DNA of 64,000 nucleotides from Liolophura sinensis. Taxonomy: Eukaryota; Mollusca; Polyplacophora; Chitonida; Chitonidae. A program made the translations under genes and the position numbers. The number at the start of each line of letters is the position of its first letter. Position 1 is the stretch's first letter. The stretch covers positions 75,137,005-75,201,004 of the forward strand of contig NC_088300.1 in assembly GCF_032854445.1 (NCBI RefSeq). Direction: 5' to 3'. The notes under the pieces were generated by a model. The model did no database searches, was not told the origin of the DNA, and saw nothing but the letters and a program-made list of their open reading frames with translations. Below, one piece after another: positions 39,622 through 50,044 of this stretch.

Positions 39622-40011
39622 AGATTTATTTATGGACTAGGATTAAATTATAGTAAATTTTTTTCATCTCTTGCTGTATTGCAGCCTTATTTCAACTTTT
39701 TTTTTCGAAAAATATTTTTATTCAAACAAAAAAGGTACATTATTTAAAGAACTCAACAACAAACGACTTCAAATCACCTCAAAGCCCAGATTTGAATGTC
39801 TTTAATACAATAAATAATAATGCCATTATTCACGTTAAAAACATGAACTTTGTAAAGACAGTTTTAATGCTACTACTAATAATATGTTGTTTTGTACATG
39901 AGCCGTGGAGATGGTTGTGGTTTTATCACGCATCATTAAGAGAGATGTTAAGTCTTTTAGGGCAGCGTTTAGTACATGTGCACATGTAAAATGTTAGTAC
40001 ACTTACACATC
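39617..40011. other. Spacer, no gene recognised
   Basis: AT-rich spacer between the TA microsatellite and the 63-bp array. Nothing recognised. Confidence 0.5.
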
Positions 40012-40390
40012 TGATGCGTTGTATGATGGGACATTGTCTTAGGTGAGGTACATGGCACATACACGTATAACGTGTAACGCATTGTATGATGGGACATTGT
40101 CATAGGTGAGGTACATGGCACGTACACGTATGACGTGTAACGCATTGTATGATGGGACATTATCTTAGCTGAGGAACATGGCACGTACACGTATGATGTG
40201 TAACGCATTGTATGATGGGACATTGCCTTAACTGAGGTACATGGCACATACACGTATGATGTGTAACGCATTGTATGATGGGACATTGTCTTAGCTGAGG
40301 TACATGGCACGTACACGTATGACATGTAACACATTGTATGATGGGACATTGTCTTAGCTGAGTTACATGGCATGACAATAAACGGACATC
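40012..40390 (+). repeat. 63-bp minisatellite array, about 6 units
   Basis: Units of 63 bp with TTGTATGATGGGACATTGTC, TTAGCTGAGGTACATGGCAC and GTACACGTATGATGTGTAACGC landmarks. Since 63 is 21 codons, a minus-strand frame of 134 codons remains open across it, with a 21-residue periodicity. This is explained by unit length. Confidence 0.95.
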
Positions 40391-40454
40391 TTGCATCAGT
40401 CTACTCTTCTGTGTTATCTTTATGTGCTAAGTGAACGCATGGTAACCCCCCGTT

Positions 40455-40570
40455 TAGGAGCGAAGTTCAGTTTTTTAGGAGAGAAGTATTTTAGGAGAGT
40501 AGGTAAACCTTTTTAGGAGAGAATTTAGGTCATTTCAGAGAGAAGTTAAGCTTTTTAGCACAGAAGTTAC
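40455..40570 (+). repeat. Short degenerate repeat of TTTTAGGAGAGAAGT
   Basis: Four to five irregularly spaced variants of TTTTAGGAGAGAAGT (units about 20-30 bp) directly follow the 63-bp array after a 65-bp gap. Confidence 0.6.
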
Positions 40571-42191
40571 GAGTACTAGGTATAAATAATATAGAATGTG
40601 AATAACGGAATTAAATATCAAGAAGCGAGAGCAAAGTGCCGCGTGAGCTAAGATATGTATGAATGGTGGTGTACTGTAAGAGATGGGTACGTGCACTTGT
40701 GATGTTATTGTTGCATGCCAGTGCACAAGACCCAGAGCTGGACTCGTCCTTAACACAGACCAACAACCGAGTGATGTGTCTCCTACAGTGATTTATTTCC
40801 ATGTGTCCACATGTTCCAGGAGTTTTTGAAAGCTCTCCTGTCACATTGTCTATCATTCCGATCTGCTGATCCGAACTGATAATGAGATTGAACAGAAACC
40901 TAAACCCAGCTTACCCCAGAAGCATAACTGTTAATTGAAATCGCGCTCTAAACACACCTCGGTTTAGTTGTACGTCCACACGGCACTCACTGTCAACAGC
41001 CATCTTGTTAAAATCTGCACTCCAGACTCACACCAGGAAAGCTGACTTGCGTCGAGCCGAAGGTGTACACAAAGTAAAAAAAATAGACTTTTTGCCTCTA
41101 TATAAACGCTGCAGTTATGTGAACTTCCTCCACTGCCGCGAGACTGTCTGATTTGGCGGGGGTTTCTTTGCCTGGACCAGAATAAACTGCATCAAATTAC
41201 CTTGATCATGTTCTGAGCAAATGTTGTCAGAGCTTTGCCACATTGCCCATTCCGTAGACGGATATAGTCCATGGAAACTGTGTTTATTAAACTAAGCCAG
41301 TTTACCTCAGGAGATTTTTTTGACTGCTGTTGAGGACATCTTTCCAAGTATTAATTTCCCCAAGTCAACGCGCATTTATATAAAAGTGGGACTGTTGTTA
41401 CATGGTATACTGGTTCCCGATGTCAAATTCTCTGTCATTTTTGCAGGTATTTTGGAAATATCAATTTCTTAACCTTGTCAGTTAATCAACTGATGGTGTT
41501 TTGGCTGACAATTATTATATCTTATTATAATTATTATTGGCATGTATTTGAATAAATTCTTTGTTTCTAGTCAGTTATAGTCTGTTCAGTCGTTATATGC
41601 GGGGTTAATCTTTCATAATGTATCATACTTCAGTATGTTAGTATCCCCAAACAATTCCCATATAGATCAGAATGTAAACTGCTGTTACAGATGGATTTCT
41701 GTGCCTGGGTATAATGGTGTAACGGAAGGATGCACTTTTGTATAATTGAGATGTACTATATACTGTAATGTTCGCTTAAGCCGACAGCCACCAAACACAA
41801 ATTTATCTGGTGGATATTGGTGGTGTGTAGAAGACTCGTATTGACGGCTGCTGGAAGTGCACGTGCCTTCACGCTTTTCGTAAATTTGATGAAATGTCAG
41901 TCGAAATGTCTGATGCCATGGACTTAACTGTCAAGTTATGTTTCTTTTGCGTTAAAGATTAAAAGATATGTTGATAAATATTAGGAAGACTGAGATGATG
42001 AAGATGTTTATAAATGCCATCTCTGCTAACCATATTTTGCCTTTTCTTATCAAGTCACATGCAATGGTATAATTTTCAACACAGTCAAGTTTCCTAGGGC
42101 TAAGTATTTTACTCCTTCTTTCATGAAATCTTTCATGACAAATGACAGAGGCAACCAAGTCATGCGCCTGTTTGTACACGTCATTATCTAC
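40571..42191. other. Intergenic sequence, no gene recognised
   Basis: Nothing recognised; stops are frequent in all frames. Confidence 0.55.
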
Positions 42192-42454
42192 AGGGGGCCC
42201 CCGTGGCCTCAGTGATTAGCGTGCCAGTGCGGCGCAATGATCCATGAGCACCTCACCAAAGTGGTCGCTGTGAGTTCAAGTCCAGCTCATGCTGGCTTCC
42301 TCTCCGGCCGTACTTTGGAAGATCTGCAGCAACATGCGGATGGTCGTGAGTTTCCCCTGGCTCTGCGCGACTTCCTCCCATCATAATGCTGACCGACGTT
42401 GTATAAGTGAAATATTCTTGAGTACGGTGTAAAACACCAATCAAATAAATAAAT
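42192..42454 (+). mobile_element. Full-length tRNA-derived SINE (best copy, plus strand)
   Basis: The head begins GGGGGCCCCCGTGGCCTCAG, with an A-box-like TGGCCTCAGTGATT at about 42204 and a B-box-like GAGTTCAAGTCC at 42272. This is the internal RNA polymerase III promoter layout of tRNA-derived SINEs. The joining segment (CTGGCTTCCTCTCCGG, GCAACATGCGGATGGTCG) leads into the conserved central domain (CATAATGCTGACCGACGTTG, GAAATATTCTTGAGTACGG) and the CACCAATCAAATAAATAAAT tail. Scattered mutations and a short tail argue against current activity. This copy and 47846-48121 define the family in this window. Confidence 0.95.
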
Positions 42455-44774
42455 TAGTAGATCATTGTATACAAATACATATTTTCCAATGTCTTTCTGT
42501 GCAATAATGTTGGCATATAAATATATCTTGCGCATTTCTTTAGTTTCATGTCCAATGCGATAAGGGCTGCTATGGAATATTACCGTAATTGATTGCCTTC
42601 TAAAGCGTTAGCCATTAATATGGACGGAAAACATTTTTATACCTCCGTAAATCGAATAGGTTCGCGTCAGTAATTTCATGAATGCAACAGTTACCCATTT
42701 CTTGTCGGCTGTCAGTGTAGTGGGTAGCTCATTGTGTTTCATGCTAAAAAAAAAAAGCTTGAGGATTATAGGCTAAATTTTAATGCTTGTATATTCATTT
42801 ATTTATTTCGTGTTGGCAATTTGCTCCAGGCTTATGTTTTCGTCTCGCTAAATGCCTCTTTCCTGCATTGTGTGTATCTGCTCCCTATCCAGTTTTAACA
42901 AGAGTTAAGCCGAAAGATACGCGTATCCCTTGAGTTAGGATTTTTTTTATATTCTAATGCTGTTTCAGTTGATATTCATGCACTGATTTTGTTTTTTCTC
43001 TTCCGCGACTTTCCACATGCATATAATCTATGCAAGGGCTGGTCGTATAAACATGCCCGGTAGCAGACTTCGTCTAGTCCAACTGCCACTCCCTGAAGAC
43101 TGCTAACTTCATCCCATGCAGTATGTATATGTGTATGTGTGTACGTATATATGTGTATCCTTCAGGCGAATCGATCCAGCACTTCTATCACCTAACTCCA
43201 TATAACTCCTTACGCGGGTGCTCGGGTACAGAGATATGAAGCTTTCATGAATCATTAATTCCTTTCATATGTATGACTTCCTGTCTTGTTAAATCACGCT
43301 TGTTTCAGCTATTCGCCTGAGTTGATCTCCGAGACAAATACTGGTCCAATGCACTTTACGGTATACTCATGGAAGTACTGTTACCGGGTTTAAATGTATA
43401 CACATCGTCCAACGTTGAGAACTGAGTGGCAGTTTTTGGTGGGTCACAAAAGTGGGCCTTGTATCAACCGCTTTTTGTGACACTGACAGCTTACCCGATT
43501 TGTTTGTATTGATGGATGTGAAATTTATAGATAGAGACCACTTGGTAAGATTTGTTCCATTTCTGTGATTTATGTATGGAACTTGGAACTTGGCTCCGAT
43601 CATTTACCGAGAAGCGGCATTTTCAGCGCGTTGACCCATTACTTCGGGCCAGAGGCGTTCCTATAGGGATTCCAGGACAATATGTGCACCCTTAATCCAT
43701 AGCTAATAATGTATGGCGGTCTAACAAATGGGACACATCCCTGTAAAACATGCTCAGCACAGACCATTTCTTAGAGATCCCATTTTAACGAGAACACACG
43801 AGTTCTTTGTGTTCCGGGGTGAAGTCACTGCCATCAGTCGTGTAATTTAGTTTGGGATAATACCGTCATTCTTTAAACTAGATGACCCCTCTAAGCAGTT
43901 GTATAGATTTGGTGAGATGAGTTTAGAGCCCTACGCAGTTCAGAATCTGACTCGAAGCCCACTGTCAATATCTTCCATAATTTCGTCAATAAAAGGAAAA
44001 GAGCACCACGCATAGGTTGAGTGATCGATGGAACGATTGATTAGAACATCATTGGCAGGAATCCCCTTTTTTGGAGACTGGCGTGGCCTGTTGGTGTACA
44101 TCTGACACCGCTTTACTCCCCCAAATTGATGATTAGGTCATGATATACACATCAGATATAAAGTTAATCGCTAAACACACAGAATCAATTAAATAATCAC
44201 ATTGTATTTATTGTAGAATTCCCGTAAAACTGCAATAAACCCAAATTAGATTATAGAATTAGACCCGAAAGCACAATAAAACAATCTACATATAAAGCCA
44301 TAGTTGCAAATTGAGCACGAATTTTGTCGATAGACATGTGAGTTTATATCTCATTCTGCAGTTTGCTGTGTGTGTATACGTCACGGCAACAGGACATATT
44401 GTACTATAAATGTTAGACAAATGCTTTCCCAGAGTGTTTTAATAAGAGCTGAAGTTAAGGATGTGGTCATTCTTTTAACTTTGTTAACATTTTTCTTCTA
44501 TAAATTAGGTTTTGATTATTGATCTGTCCCGTCATATGCTATAGCCTGGCTGTAAGATAAGTTGGTTAACGTCAACTGGTTTGTCGGGAACACGGGGTGG
44601 TTCCCATTAATACTTCGTGTAACAGTCAGAGCCACTGTCGTAGGATAAATACACAATGTACGACCATATACTAACCCGTCCTGCCTATTCACATATTATC
44701 ATGCTCTGACCGATAAAACTCATAAGACTTAAGCACATACGACTTAGAATTTTTAAATGAAATGATGTACAGGT
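42455..44774. other. Intergenic sequence, no gene recognised
   Basis: Contains an alternating TATGTGTATGTG-type stretch at about 43117-43160. Nothing else recognised. Confidence 0.55.
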
Positions 44775-45297
44775 TCGCCCGGCTTCTTTCCTTGTGGTTT
44801 AGCAGCTAAGTATTCCCAAGCTTGTGGTTTAGCAGCTAAGTATTCCCAAGCTTGTGGCTTAGCAGCAAAGTATTCCCAAGCTTGTGGTTTAGCAGCAAAG
44901 TATTCCCAAGCTTGTGGTTTAACAAACCATTCCCAAGCTTGTGGTTTAGTAATGCATTCCCAAGCTTGTGGTTTAGCAAAGTATTCCCAAGCTTGTGGTT
45001 TAGCCAAGTATTCCCAAGCTGGCGGTATGGCAAAGTATTCCCAAGCTTGTGGTTTGGCAAAGTATTCCCAAGCTTGTGGTTTAGCAAAGCATTCCCAAGC
45101 TTGTGGTTTGGCAAAGTATTCCCAAGCTTGAGGTTTAGCAAACCATTCCCAATGTTGTGGTTTAGCAAAGTATTCCCAAGCTTGTGGTATGGCAAACCAT
45201 TCCCAAGGTAGTGGTTTAGCAAAGCATCACCGAGCTTGTGGTTTAACAAAGCATTCCCAAGGTTGTGGCTTAGCAGTACATTCCCAAGCAGAACAAG
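44775..45297 (+). repeat. 27/30-bp minisatellite array, about 18 units
   Basis: Units built on ATTCCCAAGCTTGTGGTTTA followed by GCAAAGT (27 bp), or by GCAGCTAAGT or GCAGCAAAGT (30 bp, confined to the left end). All length variation is in steps of three, so open frames of 84-162 codons run through it on both strands, for example a 9-residue NHKLGNTLL repeat on the minus strand. HindIII-type AAGCTT sites recur in nearly every unit. Confidence 0.95.
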
Positions 45298-47814
45298 GAG
45301 GCTAAAACAATTCACGTTTAACATCAGAACTCGTGTTCCTTGGCATTGTCATTGTGTAACCGATACGTTGTATAAGTACCACATAATGTATGTTCTGTTC
45401 GATGGTGAGGTTGCATGGTAAGACACTATTAAGGTTTCAGCTTGGGCCATTTTCCTTTGAACATGTGACTAGCTCAGCCATTTAAATGGTTTATCAGGCA
45501 GATTACAGTTGCCTAAACATGATGTGATGCAGAGATAACCTGGAGCACATACAGCTCTATTAAATGCTAGGAAGTGTATTCCATGGTACCGTGTTTTATG
45601 AAATATCAGACCAAAAAGTATATATACATAATACTTTGAGTGTATAAATCCTTATTTATAAATGTAAGTGTATACACGTAAAAGGATAGTTAACTCTGGC
45701 CGTCTTTCTCAGTTTTTATCAGGACGTATCATAACAGAGCAATTGCTTTTTTGTGTTTGAGTGGGCGTGTTTATGCGTGATTTTCTTTAATTTAAATACT
45801 ATGATGTGTTCGTAAACAATTACCATTTAGCTATGCATCCATGACATGTTTAGTAACAAATGATGGTAACACGTGTGTGGCGACGACCATGCTCTGTTAT
45901 AACAGAACAACCAAAATAAACTTGTACACATTTATTTATTCACATGTTGCACTATTCATTAGTCACAAACCGCATGGAAATATCAAACCTCTGATTCAGC
46001 TGACAATCCCATCTGGTGCCCCTATAAAAATATTATTTGCCGTCATAGAGGAAAGAGACGAAGTACCACAGCTTTTGGAATGAGTTCAGCTTTAGAGCTC
46101 AAAAATCGTTGGGTAGGAGGATTGCAGGTGGGAAATAAAAAGAGCCATCCTTTACTTAGTTGAGTAAAGTAATGTGTGGGAATTATTAGCGAATTTGTCC
46201 ATCTGAAAATATTGGCTCGTCTCTTGATTGAGTTTTGGTTCACACCTGTGAAGACATTACACACCACGTCCCTTCCAGTAATCACTCCATTATGAGTTTT
46301 ATGTGTACATGTTTGTATGCGTCGTACTATCGTTTTATGCACCCCAAACATCTGACCGCAATCGGACACGTGAAAACTTAAGTATGGCATTACCTACAGA
46401 TCAAATACGTAAGTAAATACAATTGTAATGGTAGACGACATGGAGTTTATGTTCTCGCCCACGTAGCGTCAAGGATGCCCACCTGTGACGGTGGCTTGAG
46501 AGCTTGGACCTGTTATAGCAGTCACCACGAACTGTTGAATTCCACCATGACGTGGATGGTTTTATCTAACCATAATACTACGATAACAAGGAAACCGCTG
46601 CACGCTCGAGTGTGCCAGTAACAACCAAACCTCCAAAACTACTTTCCATGAGAGTAAATACAAAATCTTAACTTCCAACAACATCCATTTCCGTATAAGA
46701 TAAGTGAGATTTAAAAAACATAAAACACTGATGAATTTAGAAGCTGTTTCTTTAGTCGACGGGACAAAACGATAAACCGCGAACAGTAATGTCTTTGCAA
46801 GCGTAAATGGGTAGATTGCTTATACTGGTCATCAACATAACATCGGCAGAATGGCACCAATTCACTTAGAATACTTTAGAACTTAGAGAGAATTACTTCT
46901 CTACTATTACGTCTCGAACAATCTAAGTATAACCGGCGGCATATTTTATTAGTTCCTCATTAGATGTCTCCATTCAAGATCTTATCTTTGCTTATCCTGG
47001 TGCCGTTATCAAACGACACCAAGCAAGGGTTAAACAGTTTCTTGCATTAAACTGTCTAGAGCTGTATGCCTGTTATCCATCGTCAAGTTCCAGATAAGAG
47101 AAGTAGCGTATGTCTGATTGGAGGTATATACTGACGGCATTACCTGGCGACACACGGACTTCCAGTGCACCCTGTACCACTCCATGTATACAGCCACGGG
47201 GAAAGTGGTTCACTTTGGTTATTTATCAAAGGGGCTTCTCCGCAATTTTGACTGTTCTTTCTTAACCTCACATTCTGAGTAATTGCATGATGTACCTACA
47301 TTTAGCAGTTTATCACTTAACCTGAACCGATATACCCGGACCTTGTTGCTGAAGAACGAGGTAAACTAACACGAACTTGCCTTACTGTTGTCTTGACTCT
47401 GCATATGACTAGTTGTCGCAACAGGGAATGGGCAAGGATTAGGATATATGTAATACTGTCAAATATTCTTGTCCTACGAGAAGTACACAGCTCTGTGCCG
47501 AAAATTAGGGGAAAATAGCTATTTCCCATTATAATCCATGCTAGTTCTACTGTTCAGGTAAAATATATACGTAACTATCGTAAAACAAGATTTTCGGTAT
47601 TATTCAAGCCCTCCCACCTCCCAACGCCACTAACGCGTTGTGTAAAAATCGTCCACAGCTCAAAATATTTGTAGAAAATAAAAGTTTCTGCATTTTGAAC
47701 ACGTGATATTCTATCAGAGAGATAATGCCTTTGAAACTATAATATTGCAAAGTTGTGAAATATTTCAAATGGTGAGTAGAATATGCGCAGAAGTGCCTTA
47801 TTGAAATAAATCTT
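45298..47814. other. Intergenic sequence, no gene recognised
   Basis: Ordinary non-coding sequence. The longest open frame, 115 codons at 46043-46390 on the minus strand, matches nothing I know. Confidence 0.55.
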
Positions 47815-48262
47815 TACTTCAATAGAGGCAGCCGTCGCAACCCTTGCTGATTTTTTTTTTTTTTTTTTTGATTGGTGTTTTACGCCGTACTCAAGAATAT
47901 TTCACTTATACGACGGTGGCCAGCATTATGGTGTGTGGAAACCGGGCACAGCTCGGGGGAAACCCACGACCATCCGCAGGTTGCTGGGAGACCTTCCCAC
48001 TTACGGTCGGAGAGGAAGCCAGCATGAGCTGGACTTGAACTCACAGCGACCGCATTGGTGAGAGGCTCCTGGGTCATTACGCTGCGCTAGCGCGCTAACC
48101 GACTTAGCCACGGAGGCCCCCCAACCCTTCTTGAAAAAAATATTTCAATAGGGGTTGTAACTGCAATCCCTAATGAAATTTTATTTCATTTAGGGTTATG
48201 ACTGCAACCCCTATTGAAGTAACTGTTTCAATAGGGGTAATTTATTTCAATAGGAGTTGCGA
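47815..48262. repeat. Array of self-complementary units of about 38 bp, split by a SINE
   Basis: Units at 48142-48179 and 48183-48220 each approximate the palindrome TTTCAATAGGGGTTG / CAACCCCTATTGAAA, and they are also complementary to each other across a 3-base loop. A partial further unit lies at about 48226-48262. A first unit appears to begin at 47816 (TTCAATAGAGG) and resume at 48122 (CAACCCTTCTTGAA) on the far side of the SINE, which is therefore inserted within it. Confidence 0.75.
47846..48121 (-). mobile_element. Full-length SINE, minus strand, with target-site duplication
   Basis: The plus strand shows a T-rich stretch of about 20 (the tail), GATTGGTGTTTTACGCCGTA, the central block ACGGTGGCCAGCATTATGGT, the joining segment CCGCAGGTTGCTGGGAGACC, the complement of the B box (GGACTTGAACTCAC) and the head ending at GCCACGGAGGCCCCC. 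CAACCCTT at 47838-47845 is repeated at 48122-48129, consistent with a target-site duplication. The tail here is poly(T/A), not AAAT repeats. Confidence 0.95.
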
Positions 48263-48870
48263 CAAGTCACCTTTTACACACATACGTCGTCTTTTAATTG
48301 GAATCAATACAGATATATTACATAGTAATTTGGAAAACAAAGATTCCATAAGTGGCATACGTACAACATTTACCTACAACATATATCATTCCAAATAAAT
48401 TAATCCTTCCAACATTGTTGAGTTTACTGAAGTTTCCATTTGATTTCTTCTTCCATTTGTCTGGACTTCGTCTGGTGTAAACGTTGTAGTTTGGGTTGAT
48501 CGATTGGCTTTTTTCATCGCCATACTCAAAAACATGTTACTTAAATACACGGCAGCAGTCAGCGCAAAGCGTAGACGAAACCGGAATAAACTACTTGAAA
48601 CAGACATTTTCACCGGGTGAGTGACCTCTAATTGCACGTCTTGCTATAGTAACAACACGACCTTTTACCTTTCTTCCACAGTTTGACCCATCTGTTTGGA
48701 ATTTTGTTTTCAATGAAGGAGTGATTTTTTATACATACGTAACCACTCAGTTGGATGGCAGCAAGTTGTCTGTGTTGCGATATCTGTAGAAACGCGTGTA
48801 CACTCGTTCTAAGCACTTCCAGTGTCTTCATACGAAAGTCAGTAGTAACAATGAAAACACCAACACAAGA
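48263..48870. other. Spacer between repeats and the SNRNP70 3' end
   Basis: CpG-rich (22 CpG counted in 48241-48840), unlike the gene body that starts just to the right. No exon recognised. Confidence 0.55.
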
Positions 48871-49706
48871 GTAATATTCACAGATATATGGAGGATTTAT
48901 TTTTCTAAAACACATAATTCAAGTATCCACAACATTGCACACTCTGTACACAGGAACCACTAACAACGCCAGCTTTCAAATACTGTTCTGAATTTCGAAT
49001 TTTCCTTCCCTCCCAAAATAATCAACAATCCCCTTCCTGATTCCAATACATGTGAAACACCACTTAAGCCAAGAATTATTAACAAGAATATTGTACAATG
49101 GTAATCATGAGCAAGAAATGTAATTAAAAGTGTTTCTGCAAACACCACAGATGTACTGAGTAACGGGGAAGAAATTTGGATTAAAATCTTAAACATCTTC
49201 ACATTCATGATAAAACACCATCTGCTGGAAATTGTTAACTCTTCCTTGGTTTGCCTTGCAGAATGAGCATAGAGCCTGTCTGAGAGACAAGTCATGTACA
49301 CACAAATTGTCAATCAACTTTTCTCATAAATACTGAATTAAAACTCCTAATATTAAGGGAGATTAAATCATCTGGGTGTGGAGAGAAAACAGTACAACTC
49401 AGTTAGCCAAGAACTCTTTCTCAGGTACATATGAAAAATGAGGATATGAACAATGAGATGAAAAATCATGTATAACCCACAGATGGGAACAAATAATAAC
49501 ACCATTTTAATAAGACACCTTTAATCTGTGATTCTGCCCTACATTATAATTGTCCACAAGTCACTATGCACAAGACAATGACTGGAATTGGCAATATTAG
49601 CTCATGAATGCCTGTGCTGAGCATAGTCACATGTGCTAGTCCTAGAGAACACTGAGACTAAGGGTATGTCAAATAATGGTGCTGACTGTAAGGGCAGAGT
49701 TTGGGC
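48871..49706 (-). other. SNRNP70: Probable SNRNP70 3' untranslated region
   Basis: The stretch from the SNRNP70 stop codon down to the first AATAAA signal on the sense strand contains only three CpG in about 866 bp, matching the depleted gene body. Immediately beyond the signal, CpG density jumps to that of the desert. Two ATTAAA-like variants around 49507 and 49520 could give a shorter UTR. The extent is inferred; no transcript evidence is available. Confidence 0.6.
48896..48901 (-). terminator. SNRNP70: Candidate poly(A) signal AATAAA for SNRNP70
   Basis: TTTATT on the plus strand gives AATAAA on the sense strand, about 810 bp after the stop. It is the first canonical hexamer found downstream of the stop and coincides with the CpG-density boundary. 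Cleavage would be expected about 10-30 bases further on, near 48870-48885. Confidence 0.55.
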
Positions 49707-50044
49707 CTAATAATCTCCATACTGCTCCTCAAACTGATTATCATCAGGTTCCTCCTTCAGTTCCACACCATTAAGAGCCTCCTTAGTGGCCTCTGCCCCA
49801 GGGTAAATCCCGTAACCCTCCACTTCCTTCTCTACCTTAATCTGCACAGGAGGGATCGGTGTTCCGTTTTCATCAGTTAACTGCTCCTGGGCAGGGGCGT
49901 CACCGCCATCTTCAGGTCTTCGCTCCTTCCTCTCTCGGCTGCGACTACGTCGTCTGTTCTTGCGTTCACGAGATTTGCTTCGCTTGCGGTCCCGGGACCT
50001 GCTCCGACGACTTCTCTTTCTGGCACGGCTTTCCTCATCTCCTT
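49707..50044 (-). CDS. SNRNP70: SNRNP70 terminal coding exon
   Basis: 338 nt ending in TAT TAG. After a basic stretch ([20 protein letters not shown], then [19 protein letters not shown]) the sequence turns acidic and Gly/Pro-containing, with [20 protein letters not shown] and a C terminus [18 protein letters not shown]. The VKxE-like pattern (IKVEKE) could be a SUMO acceptor, but that is only a motif guess. The acceptor is GTTTTGCAG. This C terminus differs from vertebrate U1-70K, so the exact end was set by the stop codon alone. Confidence 0.93.

Noticed and set aside
42204-42283. A- and B-box sequences that could be a tRNA gene
   Set aside because: The head is fused to the conserved SINE body and tail, lacks a proper acceptor stem, and recurs with the same body elsewhere in the window.
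44775-45297. Regular direct repeats resembling a CRISPR array
   Set aside because: The units are contiguous with no unique spacers, the context is a eukaryotic genome and there are no cas genes. The same applies to the 40-bp and 24-bp arrays.
48960-49313. 117-codon minus-strand frame in the probable 3' UTR
   Set aside because: It lies downstream of the SNRNP70 stop in CpG-poor UTR-like sequence, with hydrophobic T-rich composition and no family resemblance.
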